64,000 nucleotides of DNA from Lathyrus oleraceus. Taxonomy: Eukaryota; Streptophyta; Magnoliopsida; Fabales; Fabaceae. Made by a program: the position numbers and the translations under genes. The number at the start of each line of letters is the position of its first letter. Positions within the stretch are counted from its first letter, which is position 1. Shown in pieces: positions 11,540-23,213 of this stretch. The notes beneath the pieces were generated by a model. It was not told where the DNA came from and did not search any database. It saw only the letters and a list, made by a program, of their open reading frames with translations. The stretch covers positions 126,626,854 through 126,690,853 of the forward strand of contig NC_066579.1 in assembly GCF_024323335.1 (NCBI RefSeq), given 5' to 3'.

Positions 11540-13051
11540 TTGTACACCTTATTTAAGTTCTATTATTTGTCTTCCACCAAAAAACAAGTCAATCAATCAA
11601 ACAAACTTTTCCCATTAAGCATTTGAAGACTTCTGAACCTTTGAAGCTTCCTCAGACTTCTGCTTCTCTATCTTTGCTTTTTTTCTTCATCATCTTCCTA
11701 ATATTCTTATCATAATCCCTCTTTTAAGCCTTATACTACTTTAGTTTACCCATTTTAGCTGAAGAGTAATGTGATCTGGATGGTTATGCAAATGTTTGTT
11801 TTTATAAGAAGAAATCTTGGATAATGTACAATCTTCCTTGAAGACTATGCATCTTGGGAAGCTTTGCCTTTCAGAATATGACTTTGACTATCTTGGATAT
11901 TATGGATAATTACTTACCTTTTTCTCCAGCCATTGAGATTTCGTGAATATTTTATTTCTGTTTTTACTCAGATTCTCTCTTATCTCCTTTTTTTTATCTT
12001 CTGTGTGTAGATTATTGTTCTTAAGTAACACAAGTACCTATTTCATATTAACAACATCAAGAAGGAATATGGGAAAAATAACAAGTAAGTATTTTATATT
12101 CTTCATTCATAATTGATTGTAAGTTATAATTTCTAAGGTTAATAACTCACAACTTTTTTTATTTGGAATTATAGGTGTTTAAAGTCAAGACATTAAGAGA
12201 CAAGACACCAAGATAACAAGAAAGTATCATTTCTAATGTTATTCACTCACAAATTTGTGTATTGTTGTTTCTGGTCTAATATAATTCAAAAATATTCAAG
12301 TAAAAAAAATAAATAATATCACAACGACTGTTTAATTCAACCGTTGTTATACGTAGCGCGCTACTTAACTTACAACAATGGTCACACGTTCGTTATGGAA
12401 ACCAACATACATTCCATCGCACCTTACCTAAAACTGACCTACATCTGTCATTATATGTATTTTGCAACTGTCATTATATGCTTTTTCCATAGTAGTGACA
12501 ATTCTTATAGCAATTACACTACTTTATGATAGTTAAGGCGACCAAACACACACCTAACCAATAACATAATTTTTTATTCTCTCAATGTAATCTCATGAAA
12601 CATTTCACACCCACTGAAGATCTAAGAGAAGCAGGGGTTGTGGCAAAGGATCCACCGCACACCTTCTACTAGCAACCCTAGGCTCGCCATTATAATCTAG
12701 GGCTTCCTTAAACGTCATGCCTTTAACAACACCTCTTCCAACATGAATAGTAGGTCGTAACACCTATAGACCCATCACTAAAATTTTCATCCTCTAGTTA
12801 GAGCTACTCCTGTCCAATCTCAGGAGACTAAATGTGATCAGCTTATAATTTTCTATCCAAGTTCTAACCAGTCGAGCATGGAGTCTCTCTTAACCTCTTT
12901 GAAGCGAATGAAATCAAAGTGTGTTCTAAATTTATCTCTTTTAGCTTCAATGAAGACGTTGCCGACAGAACCACGCCAAGAAAAAATATATCATAACACT
13001 ATTTCATAAATGCATGTGAAAAATTAGTGAAGAAGAAAGATACTCAACCCG
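11540..13051. other. Unassigned AT-rich sequence
   Basis: No gene is supported. A 61-codon frame at 12344-12529 lacks any domain. A CAACGACTG...CAACCGTTG inverted motif at about 12324-12348 could be part of a decayed DNA transposon, but I cannot prove it. Confidence 0.4.
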
Positions 13052-13451
13052 CATTCGAAGGTGACACATACCCTATCATCTACCTGTACCTAAAGCGGAT
13101 CGAGTGTTTGTCTTAGCTTCGAGGTAGGTTTTAGTATGTGGTTTTTTCTTGGTGTTCTTTTATTGTTATCTAATATGTTGATTGTAGATCCAGTGGTTTG
13201 AGATCTAACATGTTGTTAGCTAAGTTAAATTTAGTAGTTTGGGTTTTCTCTACGAAGTTTCCTTGTCTGGTTTGTAGGCAAGAGTGGTTTTGTTAATTGT
13301 TCTTTGTTATTATTTTTTATTTTTGTTGTATTTTAGCATACCTTGTGCTTCATTTTTCATTATTGTACTTTAGTGTTTTTTCACCACTCTTGTTTATATA
13401 TAATATTATTTGCCATTAAAAAAATCTACATTCGAAGGTGAGACATATCCC
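13052..13451 (+). mobile_element. 5'-truncated LINE-like insert with long direct repeats
   Basis: Direct repeats of 22-23 bases beginning CATTCGAAGGTGA flank a 355-bp insert (13074-13428); they differ by one substitution and one indel. The insert is T/G-rich with no frame and ends in a short A-run (ATTAAAAAAATCTA). Long imperfect target duplications plus a 3' A-tail are the signature of target-primed reverse transcription, so I call it a dead LINE or other retroposed fragment. Confidence 0.6.
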
Positions 13452-14239
13452 AGAAGCCTCAACTAGAGTGAACCCATACTACATACTATGTCATAAATTG
13501 AGGATGATGTTATTGCTTGTGTAAATTAGAAAGTGCAAGAGCAAGTTTATCTTTTCTTTTCTTACCATGCTTCATGATAAGATACATGTCACATATCAAA
13601 TGACATAACAAAGCTACATGAGTTAAGAACTATACTTAACCCTTTATCACCTCATATGTATAGGTGTTAAAAAGACTCACATAATAAAGCTTCATTGACA
13701 ACAAAAAAAATACTCCATTAATTAAACATTATACTTCAGCATTATACTTAACCCTTTATTTTAAGTTCTATTGAATGAGTACTTTTTATTCTAATCCCCT
13801 ATTATTATTTTTTATGGAATCTAAGTAAAGGGCTTAAGATCCCACTTATTTTTTCCAAAATACTTTTTAAAAAAATTTTATTGAAAAATAATTTCGAAAA
13901 CTATTTTTCAATAAAAAAATAATTTTTGAAAATAAAAATAAAATACTCCTAAAAATTGAAAAAATTTAATTTAAAAATCTTTTTTTATTTATTTCGGAAC
14001 TCATTTATGCTTAAAATTTTGGGATTTTTTTAAAAAGTCCTATGAATAATTCTAGAGGTTATTGTTGAGAATGCATCAACTATCCAGTTAATTACTCAAG
14101 AATTGAGATTTTTTTATATATAAATATGATTGTATTATGAGGAGTACAAGAGATAGTCGATCCTTAATACAAAGAGGACAAGATAATTAAATTCTGATAA
14201 CTTGAATCATATGGAAATCCTTCCCTCGGCATCATCATA
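13452..14239. other. AT-rich, no gene
   Basis: Long A/T runs occur at 13790-14030. A stretch starting TGTTGAGAATGCATCAACT near 14064 looks a little like the start of a copia LTR, but I see no matching end. Confidence 0.4.
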
Positions 14240-14685
14240 ATATTGCGATGTGAAAATCACATGGAAAAAAAAGGCAGTTGCGACGTGATGTTCACATCAC
14301 TAATATTTTTTAATAATTAAATAAAAGAACCACTTTTTCAAATGGTGGTACATTATAAACTTTTTTAAAAAAAGTTGTATCATGTTAAACACGCCGTAAC
14401 ATATATTTTCAAATAAATAAATAAATAAAAAGGCGTCAGTGATTTCACATGGGGGATATTCGAATTTTTAAAAAATTAAGTTGTAACGTTGAAATCACGT
14501 CACAAACTACTTTTTAGAAAATCAAAGGAAATCACGTGGAAATCTTGACTGTGTGAATTGATGTTTGGTAGTCGTTCTAACATCTCAGTAGTATCGATGT
14601 GTAAATCACGTCGTAAGATAACGGTCATTTTTCAGTTGCCACATGATTTACACGTTGCTGAATTGTAACGTAATTTCCACGACGT
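14240..14685. repeat. Cluster of GTGATTTCAC-type inverted motifs
   Basis: About eight copies of a CACGTGATTT/AAATCACGTC-like motif occur in both orientations, e.g. near 14250, 14280, 14436, 14488, 14527, 14598, 14637 and 14665. The pattern resembles the subterminal block of a terminal-repeat DNA transposon, different in sequence from the AGCGCT family. Confidence 0.55.
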
Positions 14686-14689
14686 TGGC

Positions 14690-15010
14690 TCCAATATATA
14701 TTTTGCAACACTCTTCAATTCCTCCACGCACGGAACACCTTCATTCTCATTCTTTCATTTTCATTCCATGCTTCTCTAATTTCTCTCTTCCAACCTTAAA
14801 TATTTAACTTCATTTTTCTCACCATCATCCAATTAGTTCAAAGGTAAGATTTATTTGATTTTTGTTTAATTGAATTTTGTTGTATTATTATTATTTTTTA
14901 TTTTTTCGTTTTTTATTTTAGGTTATTAAGATATTCATTCAAGAAGTTGTGACTCCATAAAATATATTGTGTTGCTTGATTGAGAAATTTTGACAATTAT
15001 ATTTTTTTTT
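14690..15010 (+). promoter_or_regulatory. Promoter-like and leader-like sequence downstream of the motif cluster
   Basis: A TATATATTTTG box near 14693 is followed by a pyrimidine-rich leader (TTCATTCTCATTCTTTC) and a possible intron from AAAG|GTAAGA at about 14842 to TATTTTAG|GTT at about 14922. The arrangement is like a transposase gene start after a subterminal block, but no coding frame follows before the (TA)n tract. Confidence 0.35.
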
Positions 15011-15016
15011 CAAATA

Positions 15017-15019
<3 letters not shown>

Positions 15020-15090
<71 letters not shown>
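15020..15090. repeat. (TA)n microsatellite, left part
   Basis: About 70 bases of TA repeat. A shorter TA tract resumes at 22038-22060 on the other side of the copia-type element, so the element appears to have inserted into the microsatellite. Confidence 0.95.
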
Positions 15091-15092
<2 letters not shown>

Positions 15093-15093
<1 letters not shown>

Positions 15094-16279
15094 GTTAGTA
15101 CCTTAGGATTGACATTAATTTTGTAAAACAAATAATGTAATCACCTCTGTTGGTTTATTATGTTGGGTTGAAGAAGTTCAACATCTGGACCAACATGTCA
15201 TGTAAGATGTCACAACATCATGACTGTGACATTGCGCCTGTGTATAAAACTGAATTAGTTAATTCAGTTATGTGTTGACTGATTTAATATTTTGGGATTA
15301 GTTAGAATCCTATGTGGCGTTATTTGTGGAGTTCTTGAAGACTCAATCAGAATATTTGGTGAATATACAGTTTCTAAGTATGGAGATATTTTAGGAACTA
15401 AAAGATTGAAGACCTTGATTGTAGCAGAAGTTTTCTGCTGGCTTTGTAACAGCAAAGGAGAAGTTTGCTGCGATTTCTGAAGGCCCAAATCTAGTTGGGT
15501 GTTTAGGTTATAAATAGCAGATTATAACCTAGTTTTTGTAAGCCTCAAATAATGTAAAATTAGGGGTGTGTGTGAGGTAACCTCCCAACCTGTGGGAAGG
15601 TTACCATGTGTTTCTCAGTGCTCGAAGGCATGAGATTATTTGTAACTCAAAGCCTGTAGGTAAGAGTTTGTTATGGTCTTGAACGAAGCTGTGAAGCAAG
15701 TTCGAGTTGTTCAGCATTACATTGTATTTGTAGTGATAGGAATGGAAACTGGAGGTTTCTATCTAGGAGTTCCTAGGTATAGATTGCATTGGGTAGGGAT
15801 TAAGTGAAGAGTTGTAAACGGGGGAGTTTAACTTTGAATTAATACTGCTGATAGTGGATCTTCTTCCTGGCTTGGTATTCCCCCAGAGTAGGTGATGTTG
15901 CACCGAACTGGGTTAACAATTACTTGTGTTTTTACCTTCTGCACGTTATAATTCTGTCTGTTATAAAATAAGGTCAACCTGTAATGCTGTAACAGGTGAT
16001 GTTCAAATCAATGTTGAGACATCATGCTGATAACTGTGCAGGCTCAACAGAAGTAAGTGCTATGTTTGATCTCTGTTGTGTCTTTGTACCAGATGGACAG
16101 AACTGGGTGTTATTCCATTCTATGGTGATATAGTAGCAGATGTCGTGACATCTGTGAATGTGTGCATATCAGTACTGGGTTTTAATTTGTATAACTGTCT
16201 TGCTGTATTAGTAACAATGTTGGATCAGATGTCATTACTTGGAGTAGAACATCTGAACTCTGACTACACCAGAATTTCA
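15093..16279 (+). repeat. Copia-type 5' LTR
   Basis: It starts CGTTAGTACC, where the 3' copy has TGTTAGTACC, and ends TTTCA just before the primer site. Frames such as 15292-15480 recur in both LTRs and are not genes. Confidence 0.88.
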
Positions 16280-16281
16280 AT

Positions 16282-16296
16282 TGGTATCAGAGCAGG
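16282..16296 (+). promoter_or_regulatory. Copia primer-binding site
   Basis: TGGTATCAGAGCAGG, complementary to the 3' end of plant tRNA-Met, two bases after the LTR. Confidence 0.88.
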
Positions 16297-18462
16297 CATC
16301 CTGTTCTGTTTCTGGATGAGATCCATGGGTGATACTTTCTGGTATCTTGCAAGGAGTTATGTTAGTACTGATGTTGGAACCTGTGGAAGGTTCTGTGATT
16401 TCCCTGAATGGTCCCTTGAAGTAGGTGGATGGACTATTCATGATAGGAACTGTGTGTACCTGTCTCTGGAGGTTGGCAATTGGCCTTTGTGTGGGACAGT
16501 TGTGCTAGTATTGAATCATATTCAAACTTGGTATGTTCTTGGAGGCTGATCTGGTGAAGTGTGTGTTCATAGGTTGAGTTGTATTATGATTTCCGATGCA
16601 TAATACCTGGCAAAACTCAAACTCTGATGTAGTTTCCCCTCATATGGATGAAAGGTTGCTGTATTCAAGATTTCATCATAATCTACTGAAGATGTCAAAG
16701 ATACTTGAGTCTCCTCAAGTCCACTCATCATGACGTTCTCACTTCAGGATGGTAAGAATCACCTGATCACTGATTCTTTTACTCTCTTGTGTAGTGTATA
16801 TGAAGACCTTGAAGACTTTCAAGGAGGATTTGTTCCAAGGAGGTGGAACTAATGTTCTATGTGATGTTAGAACATGTTGTTCAACAAGTATGCAGCTACT
16901 GGTTGAAGAGCAGATGTTTTTAGGTGTCAAACAAAGGGATACTTTTGTTTGGAACCTACTCCTAACCTGGAAGAGGAGACATCTGTGTGTGCTAAGTTGA
17001 CAAGGGTAGGGTCAACTGTGTGTGTGCTCAAGAAGGTCACTTTTAGAAGTCTGGTCTCTAGAAGTGGAGCTGGTTGAGATGTGACATTGTGCAATTTCCT
17101 GCTGTTTGTCTTATTCCTGTAGATTGATCAAGGTTGGATAGTTGTTCCCTGAAGTACTATGTTGTGTTGGAAGACAAGTCCCCTGGATGATAGAAGTCAA
17201 TAATGGGGTAACCTGATTGCTATTTCATTTAAGAGGACTGGGACCATGAATCTTGTTATTCAAACACCACGCTCAGAAGTGGCAGTTCTTTCAAGGAGTG
17301 AGAATATGAAGATTCAGAGGTTGGTTGAGGTAGTATGCTCTGGAAATGCATATCTACTATTGACTGGTGTTTTTTTAGTACTTATGGTCAGCTGGAGTCT
17401 GATTGGTGTGATTGGAGTATGTATAGGTATAACTCATAGAGTTAGTTGCCACTGGTAGGGATGGTGTATGTCATGTTGAGACATTTGTGTACAATGCATG
17501 GATATTGGTGTGGAGTTTCCATGATTGTTAATTTGAGGGGGAGTTTTGGTTAACCTCTTCACGTTTGGTCAGCCTAGGGTCTGGTTGGCTGTTGACCTGT
17601 GTCACATGGGTTCTGGTTGTTGTGTAACACATCTGCAAGGAAGGATTCATCACTCGAATTCCTAAGGGTGAATCTAATCTGGAAAAATTCTCAAAACTGT
17701 TGAGGTGCTTGCAAGCAGAAGATGTTGACTCAAGAAGAGTATTCTCGAAGTATTCTTATGGTGGAAGTATCTGAAAGGATAATTGGGAAAGGATTTAAGA
17801 TCAATGTCTACTTATGCCAAGTACAAGTATTTAATTGATTATCCTTGGAGCTCAAGATAACTGATGTTCTTAAAGATGTTGGAACATCCCTTCTTCAAAA
17901 CCCTATGCAGAATCACAGGAAGGATAGTACATTGGTTTATGATCTATCTCTTTGGTGGCAGCAAAAGCATATGATCTCTGAAAAGGTTTCCTGGCAAGGA
18001 ACATGTTCAGCCTTGGTGTGTACAAGATGAAGAAGACATCATAGTCGTGATGGTGGTTACTTGGATCAGTTTATTTCTGATCTAGGTAAGGAAGTGCATT
18101 GGCTAATGCACACTGTGGAGTTAAGAACAAGTGGCAGCATTCTTGACATCATGGAAACAACCTTGCTTTAGGAAGTGGAATCCTTGGTATAGCTGAAGGG
18201 TTAGTCTCTAACTGGTCCTTCTGAAGACTCATGCATCAGAGTGTCTGATGTCTTTGGAGAAGAAGCAGGGATTCATCAAGGTGTGAGCTTGGAAGACTTA
18301 ACTGCAAACCTGCAGGATGGAGGTTGTTTACTCAAACTTGGTTCCACAATCAAGTCTATGAGAGCGTTGAACTCTTGTTCTGTGAAGGGAGGAAGTTCTT
18401 TCAAGTGGCAGAAGAAGGAGCTGAATTCAATAGCTAGATGTTAAAACACAATGTTGTCAGAC
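16297..18462. other. Copia interior without recognisable gag
   Basis: Several 60-157 codon frames exist, but none shows a gag or zinc-knuckle motif. The sequence may be rearranged or replaced element DNA. Confidence 0.5.
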
Positions 18463-19326
18463 CTAAGCATAAGGCATCTAAGCATAGTGCCCCCATCAAG
18501 AAACGACAATGGGTTGCTAGGTTAGCTCACACAGCTCTAAGGGCGTTTACCAGAGAAGACTGATACTTTGATAATGGCTGCTCAAGACATATGACTGGTA
18601 TGGAGAATTTGTTGGTGGATCTACAACCTCACACTACCAGTTATGTGACCTCTGGTGATGGTGCTAAAGGAAAAATCAAAGGTGTTGGTAAGCTGGACAA
18701 CTCTGGAGTTCTAGAACTGAATAATGTGCTGTTAGTAAAAGGACTAACTGCTAATCTCATCAGCATAAGCCAACTATGTGATCAAGGGTTCTATGTTCAG
18801 TTTACTAAGGAATTATGTGTTGTGACTAATGGAGATAATCAGGAGGTTATGAGAGGATCCAGGTCCAAAGATAATTGCTATCTATGGGAACCTAACGTCT
18901 CAAACTACTCCTCAATTTGCCCCTCAGCCAAGGAAGAACAGGAGGTGAAGTTGTGGCATAGACGTCTTGGTCATCTTCATTTAAGGGGAATGAAAAAGAT
19001 CATATCCAAGGAAGCAGTTAGAGGAATTCCAAAGCTGCTTATTGATGAAGGCAGAGTCTGTGGAGAATGCCAGGTTGGCAAGCAAACCAAGATGTCACAT
19101 CCTAAGCTGGGACATCCTACAACATCCAAAACTCTGGAACTGTTGCACATGGACTTAATGGGACCTATGCAGGTTGAAAGTCTGGATGGAGAAGATGTTA
19201 CATGTTCATGGCTTATAGACTCTAAGTTTTGTTTAACGTGTAGCGTGAAGTTCAAGTCTCATTTGGAAGGTCAGAATATCTTTGGGAGAAGTCTGATAAA
19301 CGTGGAGAAGTCAAAAAGTGGCATTT
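18463..19326 (+). pseudogene. Copia protease / GAG-pre-integrase / integrase start, decayed
   Basis: The frame reads HKASKHSAPIKK, a TGA stop at 18561-18563, then FDNGCSRHMTG. This corresponds to the copia protease active-site block, which is normally Asp-Ser-Gly but is Asp-Asn-Gly here. The open stretch from 18591 carries NLISISQLCDQG, then the GAG-pre-integrase block LWHRRLGHLHLRGM and the zinc-type CGECQVGKQTK. It continues into the integrase start LLHMDLMGPMQVESLDG and becomes unrecognisable after about 19200, ending at 19326. No reverse transcriptase follows. The missing serine, the stop and the garbled integrase make it non-functional. Confidence 0.8.
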
Positions 19327-20832
19327 GATTTTGTCATATGAGGATTCATGAAGGAGGTAATCAACCAGTGGCAATTGGTCTATCCCAGAAGTGAGTTCGA
19401 AGAATCAAGATAATCAACATATGGCAGCTGATTATTCTTGAGGAAAGTCTGAGACAAATTACTTTTGAGCAGAAAAGTAGCAAGTTGAAGACAAAAGGAG
19501 GTGTTTTCTATTCATCTCTTGGAGCTTGTGGTAGAAGTTCTGAGCTATCTATGGAAGATTATATCTTGTAATGGGATGAGAATGTATATGTACCAATTTA
19601 TGTCTGGGTTCTTTTGGATCAAGCGGGTGACTCAGTGATATCTGAAGATTATCAGATGGTGTTCTTTGTTATGTTGTGAAGGATGTCCTAACTAATGTTA
19701 GAATATTCTGTGAAATGGTTTTTTGTTCTGGTTAGAAGAGAGATTGACACAGAGTATGGATGTGTTCAGCCAAGAGGGTTGAACAGAGGGTGTGCTCTTG
19801 AAGACATGAAGATGCGTCTTATGTTTTCCATTCATCAAGTGGTCTGGGTTCTCTTTGAATCAGAAAGTATGTGAAGGTCCAACTTTGGGGTGTTGGATAT
19901 GTTCATGTGTGATCTACAAGTTTCAAGAGGAGAGTGGGTTGATCATGACAGGGGGAGTTCTGTCTTTGTGCTGCAAGTAATCATCAAGATTGTGGTCTAT
20001 GTGTTCTCAGATAACAAGTGGTGCTAGATGTCAAGCTACCACTGGAGGTAAGAAAGTGGTTTTAGGAAATGGTGATAGGGAGAATACATGAAGAATGCAG
20101 ACAAAAGTCGTGTTGAATGTTAAGACATCGCTTGTAACGTGTCTGACAACATATATGGAATAGTCTACATGCATTGGAACTGTTGTTTCTGAAAAGAAAT
20201 AGTCAAGAGCTATAAAAGGTATTCAAAGATAGTCTGGGATATTGTTGGTGATTCTCTGACTGATTCTCAACAAATATTTATGGATCTTGACCAAGTATTT
20301 ACTCCTGCCGTTAATTCCTAAGCACGGTCTGGCCTATTTAAAGGATGTATCAACACTCCTCTTCTCACAAGAGCGACATTCCATTCCCTCTAAACCATGG
20401 GGTTTTTTAAGATTTGGGCATACTGCGCTTGGATCTGGTTTTGTGAAGGTTTCAGTTATAAATGTTTAGCTAAAAGGGGGGAGAGAAACATTGTCCTGAG
20501 GATGTACCAGAAGCAAGCAAAATATGGTAGCAAGCAGAAGTTGGTTTCAGGCACAAAAGTCACTAACTGGGTATATCACTTGTGACTTGTGATATGAGTT
20601 AAGAGGACAGTTGTGTCGTGTGATCTGTGTTACATTATCTATGTACTCAGCATTACATATTCTTCAGGAAGCTCTAGGGTTGAGGGGAAGGGTTGTGATG
20701 CAGCTGATTCTTGTACAACTTCTTCTTTATGTACACCAAAGTTGGTGTTGGTGATGGTGCTGAAAATGACAAAGAGGAAGTGCAGACCCATATTAGTGAT
20801 GTGGTGTAATGTTTATTTGTTTTAGCTAAAAT
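19327..20832. other. Copia interior without RT or RNase H motifs
   Basis: No coding region is supported. Short frames at 20287-20825 have no domain. This is where RT and RNase H would normally lie. Confidence 0.5.
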
Positions 20833-20849
20833 TTGCCAAAGGGGGAGAT
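20833..20849 (+). promoter_or_regulatory. Copia polypurine tract
   Basis: GCCAAAGGGGGAGAT sits immediately before the 3' LTR, a typical plus-strand priming tract. Confidence 0.85.
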
Positions 20850-22037
20850 TGTTAGTACCTTAGGATTGACATTAATTTTGTAAAACAAAATAATGTAATC
20901 ACCTCTGTTGGTTTATTATGTTGGGTTGAAGAAGTTCAACATCTGGACCAACATGTCATGTAAGATGTCACAACATCATGACTGTGACATCGCGCCTGTG
21001 TATAAAACTGAATTAGTTAATTCTGTTATGTGTTAACTGATTTAATATTTTGGGATTAGTTAGAATCCTATGTGGCGTTATTTGTGGAGGTCTTGAAGAC
21101 TCAATCAGAATATTTGGTGAATATACAGTTTCTAAGTATGGAGATATTTTAGGAACTAAAAGATTGAAGACCTTGATTGTAGCAGAAGTTTTCTGCTGGC
21201 TTTGTAACAGCAAAGGAGAAGTTTGCTGCGATTTCTGAAGGCCCAAATCCAGTTGGGTGTTTAGGTTATAAATAGCAGATTATAACCTAGTTTTTGTAAG
21301 CCTCAAATAATGTAAAATTAGGGGTGTGTGTGAGGTAAACCTCCCAACCTGTGGGAAGGTTACCATGTGTTTCTCAGTGCTCGAAGGCATGAGATTATTT
21401 ATAACTCAAAGCCTGTAGGTAAGAGTTTGTTATGGTCTTGAACGAAGTTGTGAAGCAAGTTCGAGTTGTTTAGCATTACATTGTATTTGTAGTGATAGGA
21501 ATGGAAACTGGAGGTTTCTATCTAGGAGTTCCTAGGTATAGATTGCATTGGGTAGGGATTAAGTGAAGAGTTGTAAACGGGGGAGTTTAACTCTGAATTA
21601 ATACTGCTGATAGTGGATCTTCTTCCTGGCTTGGTATGCCCCAGAGTAGGTGATGTTGCACCGAACTGGGTTAACAATTACTTCTGTTTTTACCTTCTAC
21701 ACGTTATAATTCTGTCTGTTATAAAATAAGGTCAACCTGTAATGCTGTAACAGGTGATGTTCAAATCAATGTTGAGACATCATGCTGATAACTGTACAGG
21801 CTCAACAGAAGTAAGTGCTATGTTTGATCTCTGTTGTGTCTTTGTACCAGATGGACAAAACTGGGTGTTCTTCCATTCTATGGTGATATAGTAGCAGATG
21901 TCGTGACATCTGTGAATGTGTGCATATCAGTACTGGGTTTTAATTTGTATAACTGTCTTGCTGTATTAGTAACAAAGTTGGATCAGATGTCATTACTTGG
22001 AGTAGAACATCTGAACTCTGACTACACCAGAATTTCA
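20850..22037 (+). repeat. Copia-type 3' LTR
   Basis: It starts TGTTAGTACC, ends TTTCA and is followed by TA repeats. It is highly similar to 15093-16279. Confidence 0.9.
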
Positions 22038-22060
22038 ATATATATATATATATATATATA

Positions 22061-23213
22061 AGAAACATCCTCACCAAGTGTGGCATCATGCGGGACGTGG
22101 TGATAGGTAATGGAACATAATTTAGATATAATAAATTCTAAGAATTAATGGACGGGTTACTAGTATCTCACCATTTCACATATGTGGAACACCCTCAGAT
22201 CAACGACCAGGAAAAATCAACAAACAGAGCCTTGATGTGCAAATTGCAAAGGAGATTAGATATGTCTAAAGGAATTAGGAAAGATGAGCTCCCAGGCTTC
22301 CTTTAGACATATCGCACTACCCCCACACTCTTACCAATTACACTACACCGTATATATCATGATCAAATACAGTGGGGTCAAATTTTATTAATAATTTTTT
22401 CTCTCTCTCTTACTTTTAGCTGTTACCATTTTTTCTTCATGCATCATTCTTTGACCTCTTTCTTTTACTTTTCACTGTTACCGTTTCTTCTTCCTGCACC
22501 ATTCTTTGACCTCTCTCGCACCATTCTTTTATTTGTATATCAGACAATTAAATACCATTAACCAAATTCTTACAATGCATTAATCAACTTTCTTTTATAT
22601 AATTTTTCTGTATTTTGACGTCTGGATCTATATTAACCAAACTTTAACCAAATTTTTCTGTATTTTGACGTCTTTGATCTCATATGGCCCCACAAAGATA
22701 AAAAAGATTATATGAATATTTAACACATTTTATAATACAAAATGAAAATAAGATACAGTGTAGTGTAATTTTATAGTGTCAAAATAGCATACCTGTTTTT
22801 TTTATTCACATATGGAACAAAATCAATTATTCTTATGGAAATAGGAGAGATAATTGAGGTTGTCACATCGAACTACCAAAGAGGTCAACGTGAAAGAATT
22901 AAGATAAGAGGTAAATCTCTTGGAAGAACGAAGGGACTGGGATGTCTTGAACGAGACTATCATAAAACAAAATATAACATCAAAATACAATAAAAAGTTT
23001 CTCCGCAAGACCTTTGCTTGAGAGATCTCGTTATAAGAAGAGCATATGTCGGTTGCAAAAATGTATCAAGCGGGAAATTAATGCCCAATTGGGAACGAAT
23101 GTACGAAGTACTCACCGGTTTGGATAAAGGGAGCATATAAATTGGAAACTCTCCCTGGAGACACAATTCCATGCAAATGGAACACATTAAAGCTCAAAGT
23201 GTTTTACAACTAA
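22061..23213 (+). pseudogene. Decayed Tat-type gypsy integrase, split by a small inverted-repeat element
   Basis: Frames read by eye give GIMRDVVIGNGT, then VEHPQINDQEKSTNRAL, LMCKLQRRLDMSKGIRKDELPGFL and TYRTTPTLLP up to about 22335. These correspond to the integrase core around the third catalytic residue in Tat-lineage elements. After a foreign insert the match resumes near 22825 with MEIGEI, LLEERRDWDVLNE, then in another frame RAYVGCKNVSSGKLMPNWE, GAYKLETLPGDTIPCKWN and a stop at 23211-23213, the integrase C-terminal part. At least two stops and one frameshift are present. No frame here is long enough to stand out, so it is easily missed. It is a remnant of an element distinct from the Ogre-like one at the right end. 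Confidence 0.72.
22325..22780. mobile_element. MITE-like insert in the dead integrase
   Basis: AATTACACTACACCGTAT at 22336-22353 is repeated inverted at 22753-22770 with one mismatch, and ACACT occurs just outside each end. Inside is a direct repeat of about 60 bp (CATTCTTTGACCTCT...) and a second one around TTTTTCTGTATTTTGACGTC. There is no coding frame. The exact ends and target duplication are uncertain. Confidence 0.55.

Larger units (their letters stand above)
15093..22037 (+). mobile_element. Ty1/copia-type LTR element, largely non-coding inside
   Basis: Two LTRs of about 1.19 kb flank an interior with a tRNA-Met-type primer site and a clear polypurine tract. By eye the LTRs differ at about twenty positions. 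The only recognisable coding sequence is a short protease-to-integrase stretch. I could not find gag, reverse-transcriptase or RNase H motifs. It therefore looks like a non-autonomous copy moved by proteins supplied elsewhere. Confidence 0.85.

Noticed and set aside
12344..12529. 61-codon frame that could be a small host gene
   Set aside because: No start context, domain or neighbouring exon; AT-rich repeat-like surroundings.
16076..16549. 157-codon frame in the copia LTR/interior
   Set aside because: It spans the LTR end and primer site and has no domain, so it is a chance frame.
22259..22313. Perfect 16-bp inverted repeat (GATATGTCTAAAGGAA) that could be a small-RNA hairpin
   Set aside because: It sits within the dead integrase reading frame and is short; more likely coincidence, though small-RNA data could reopen it.
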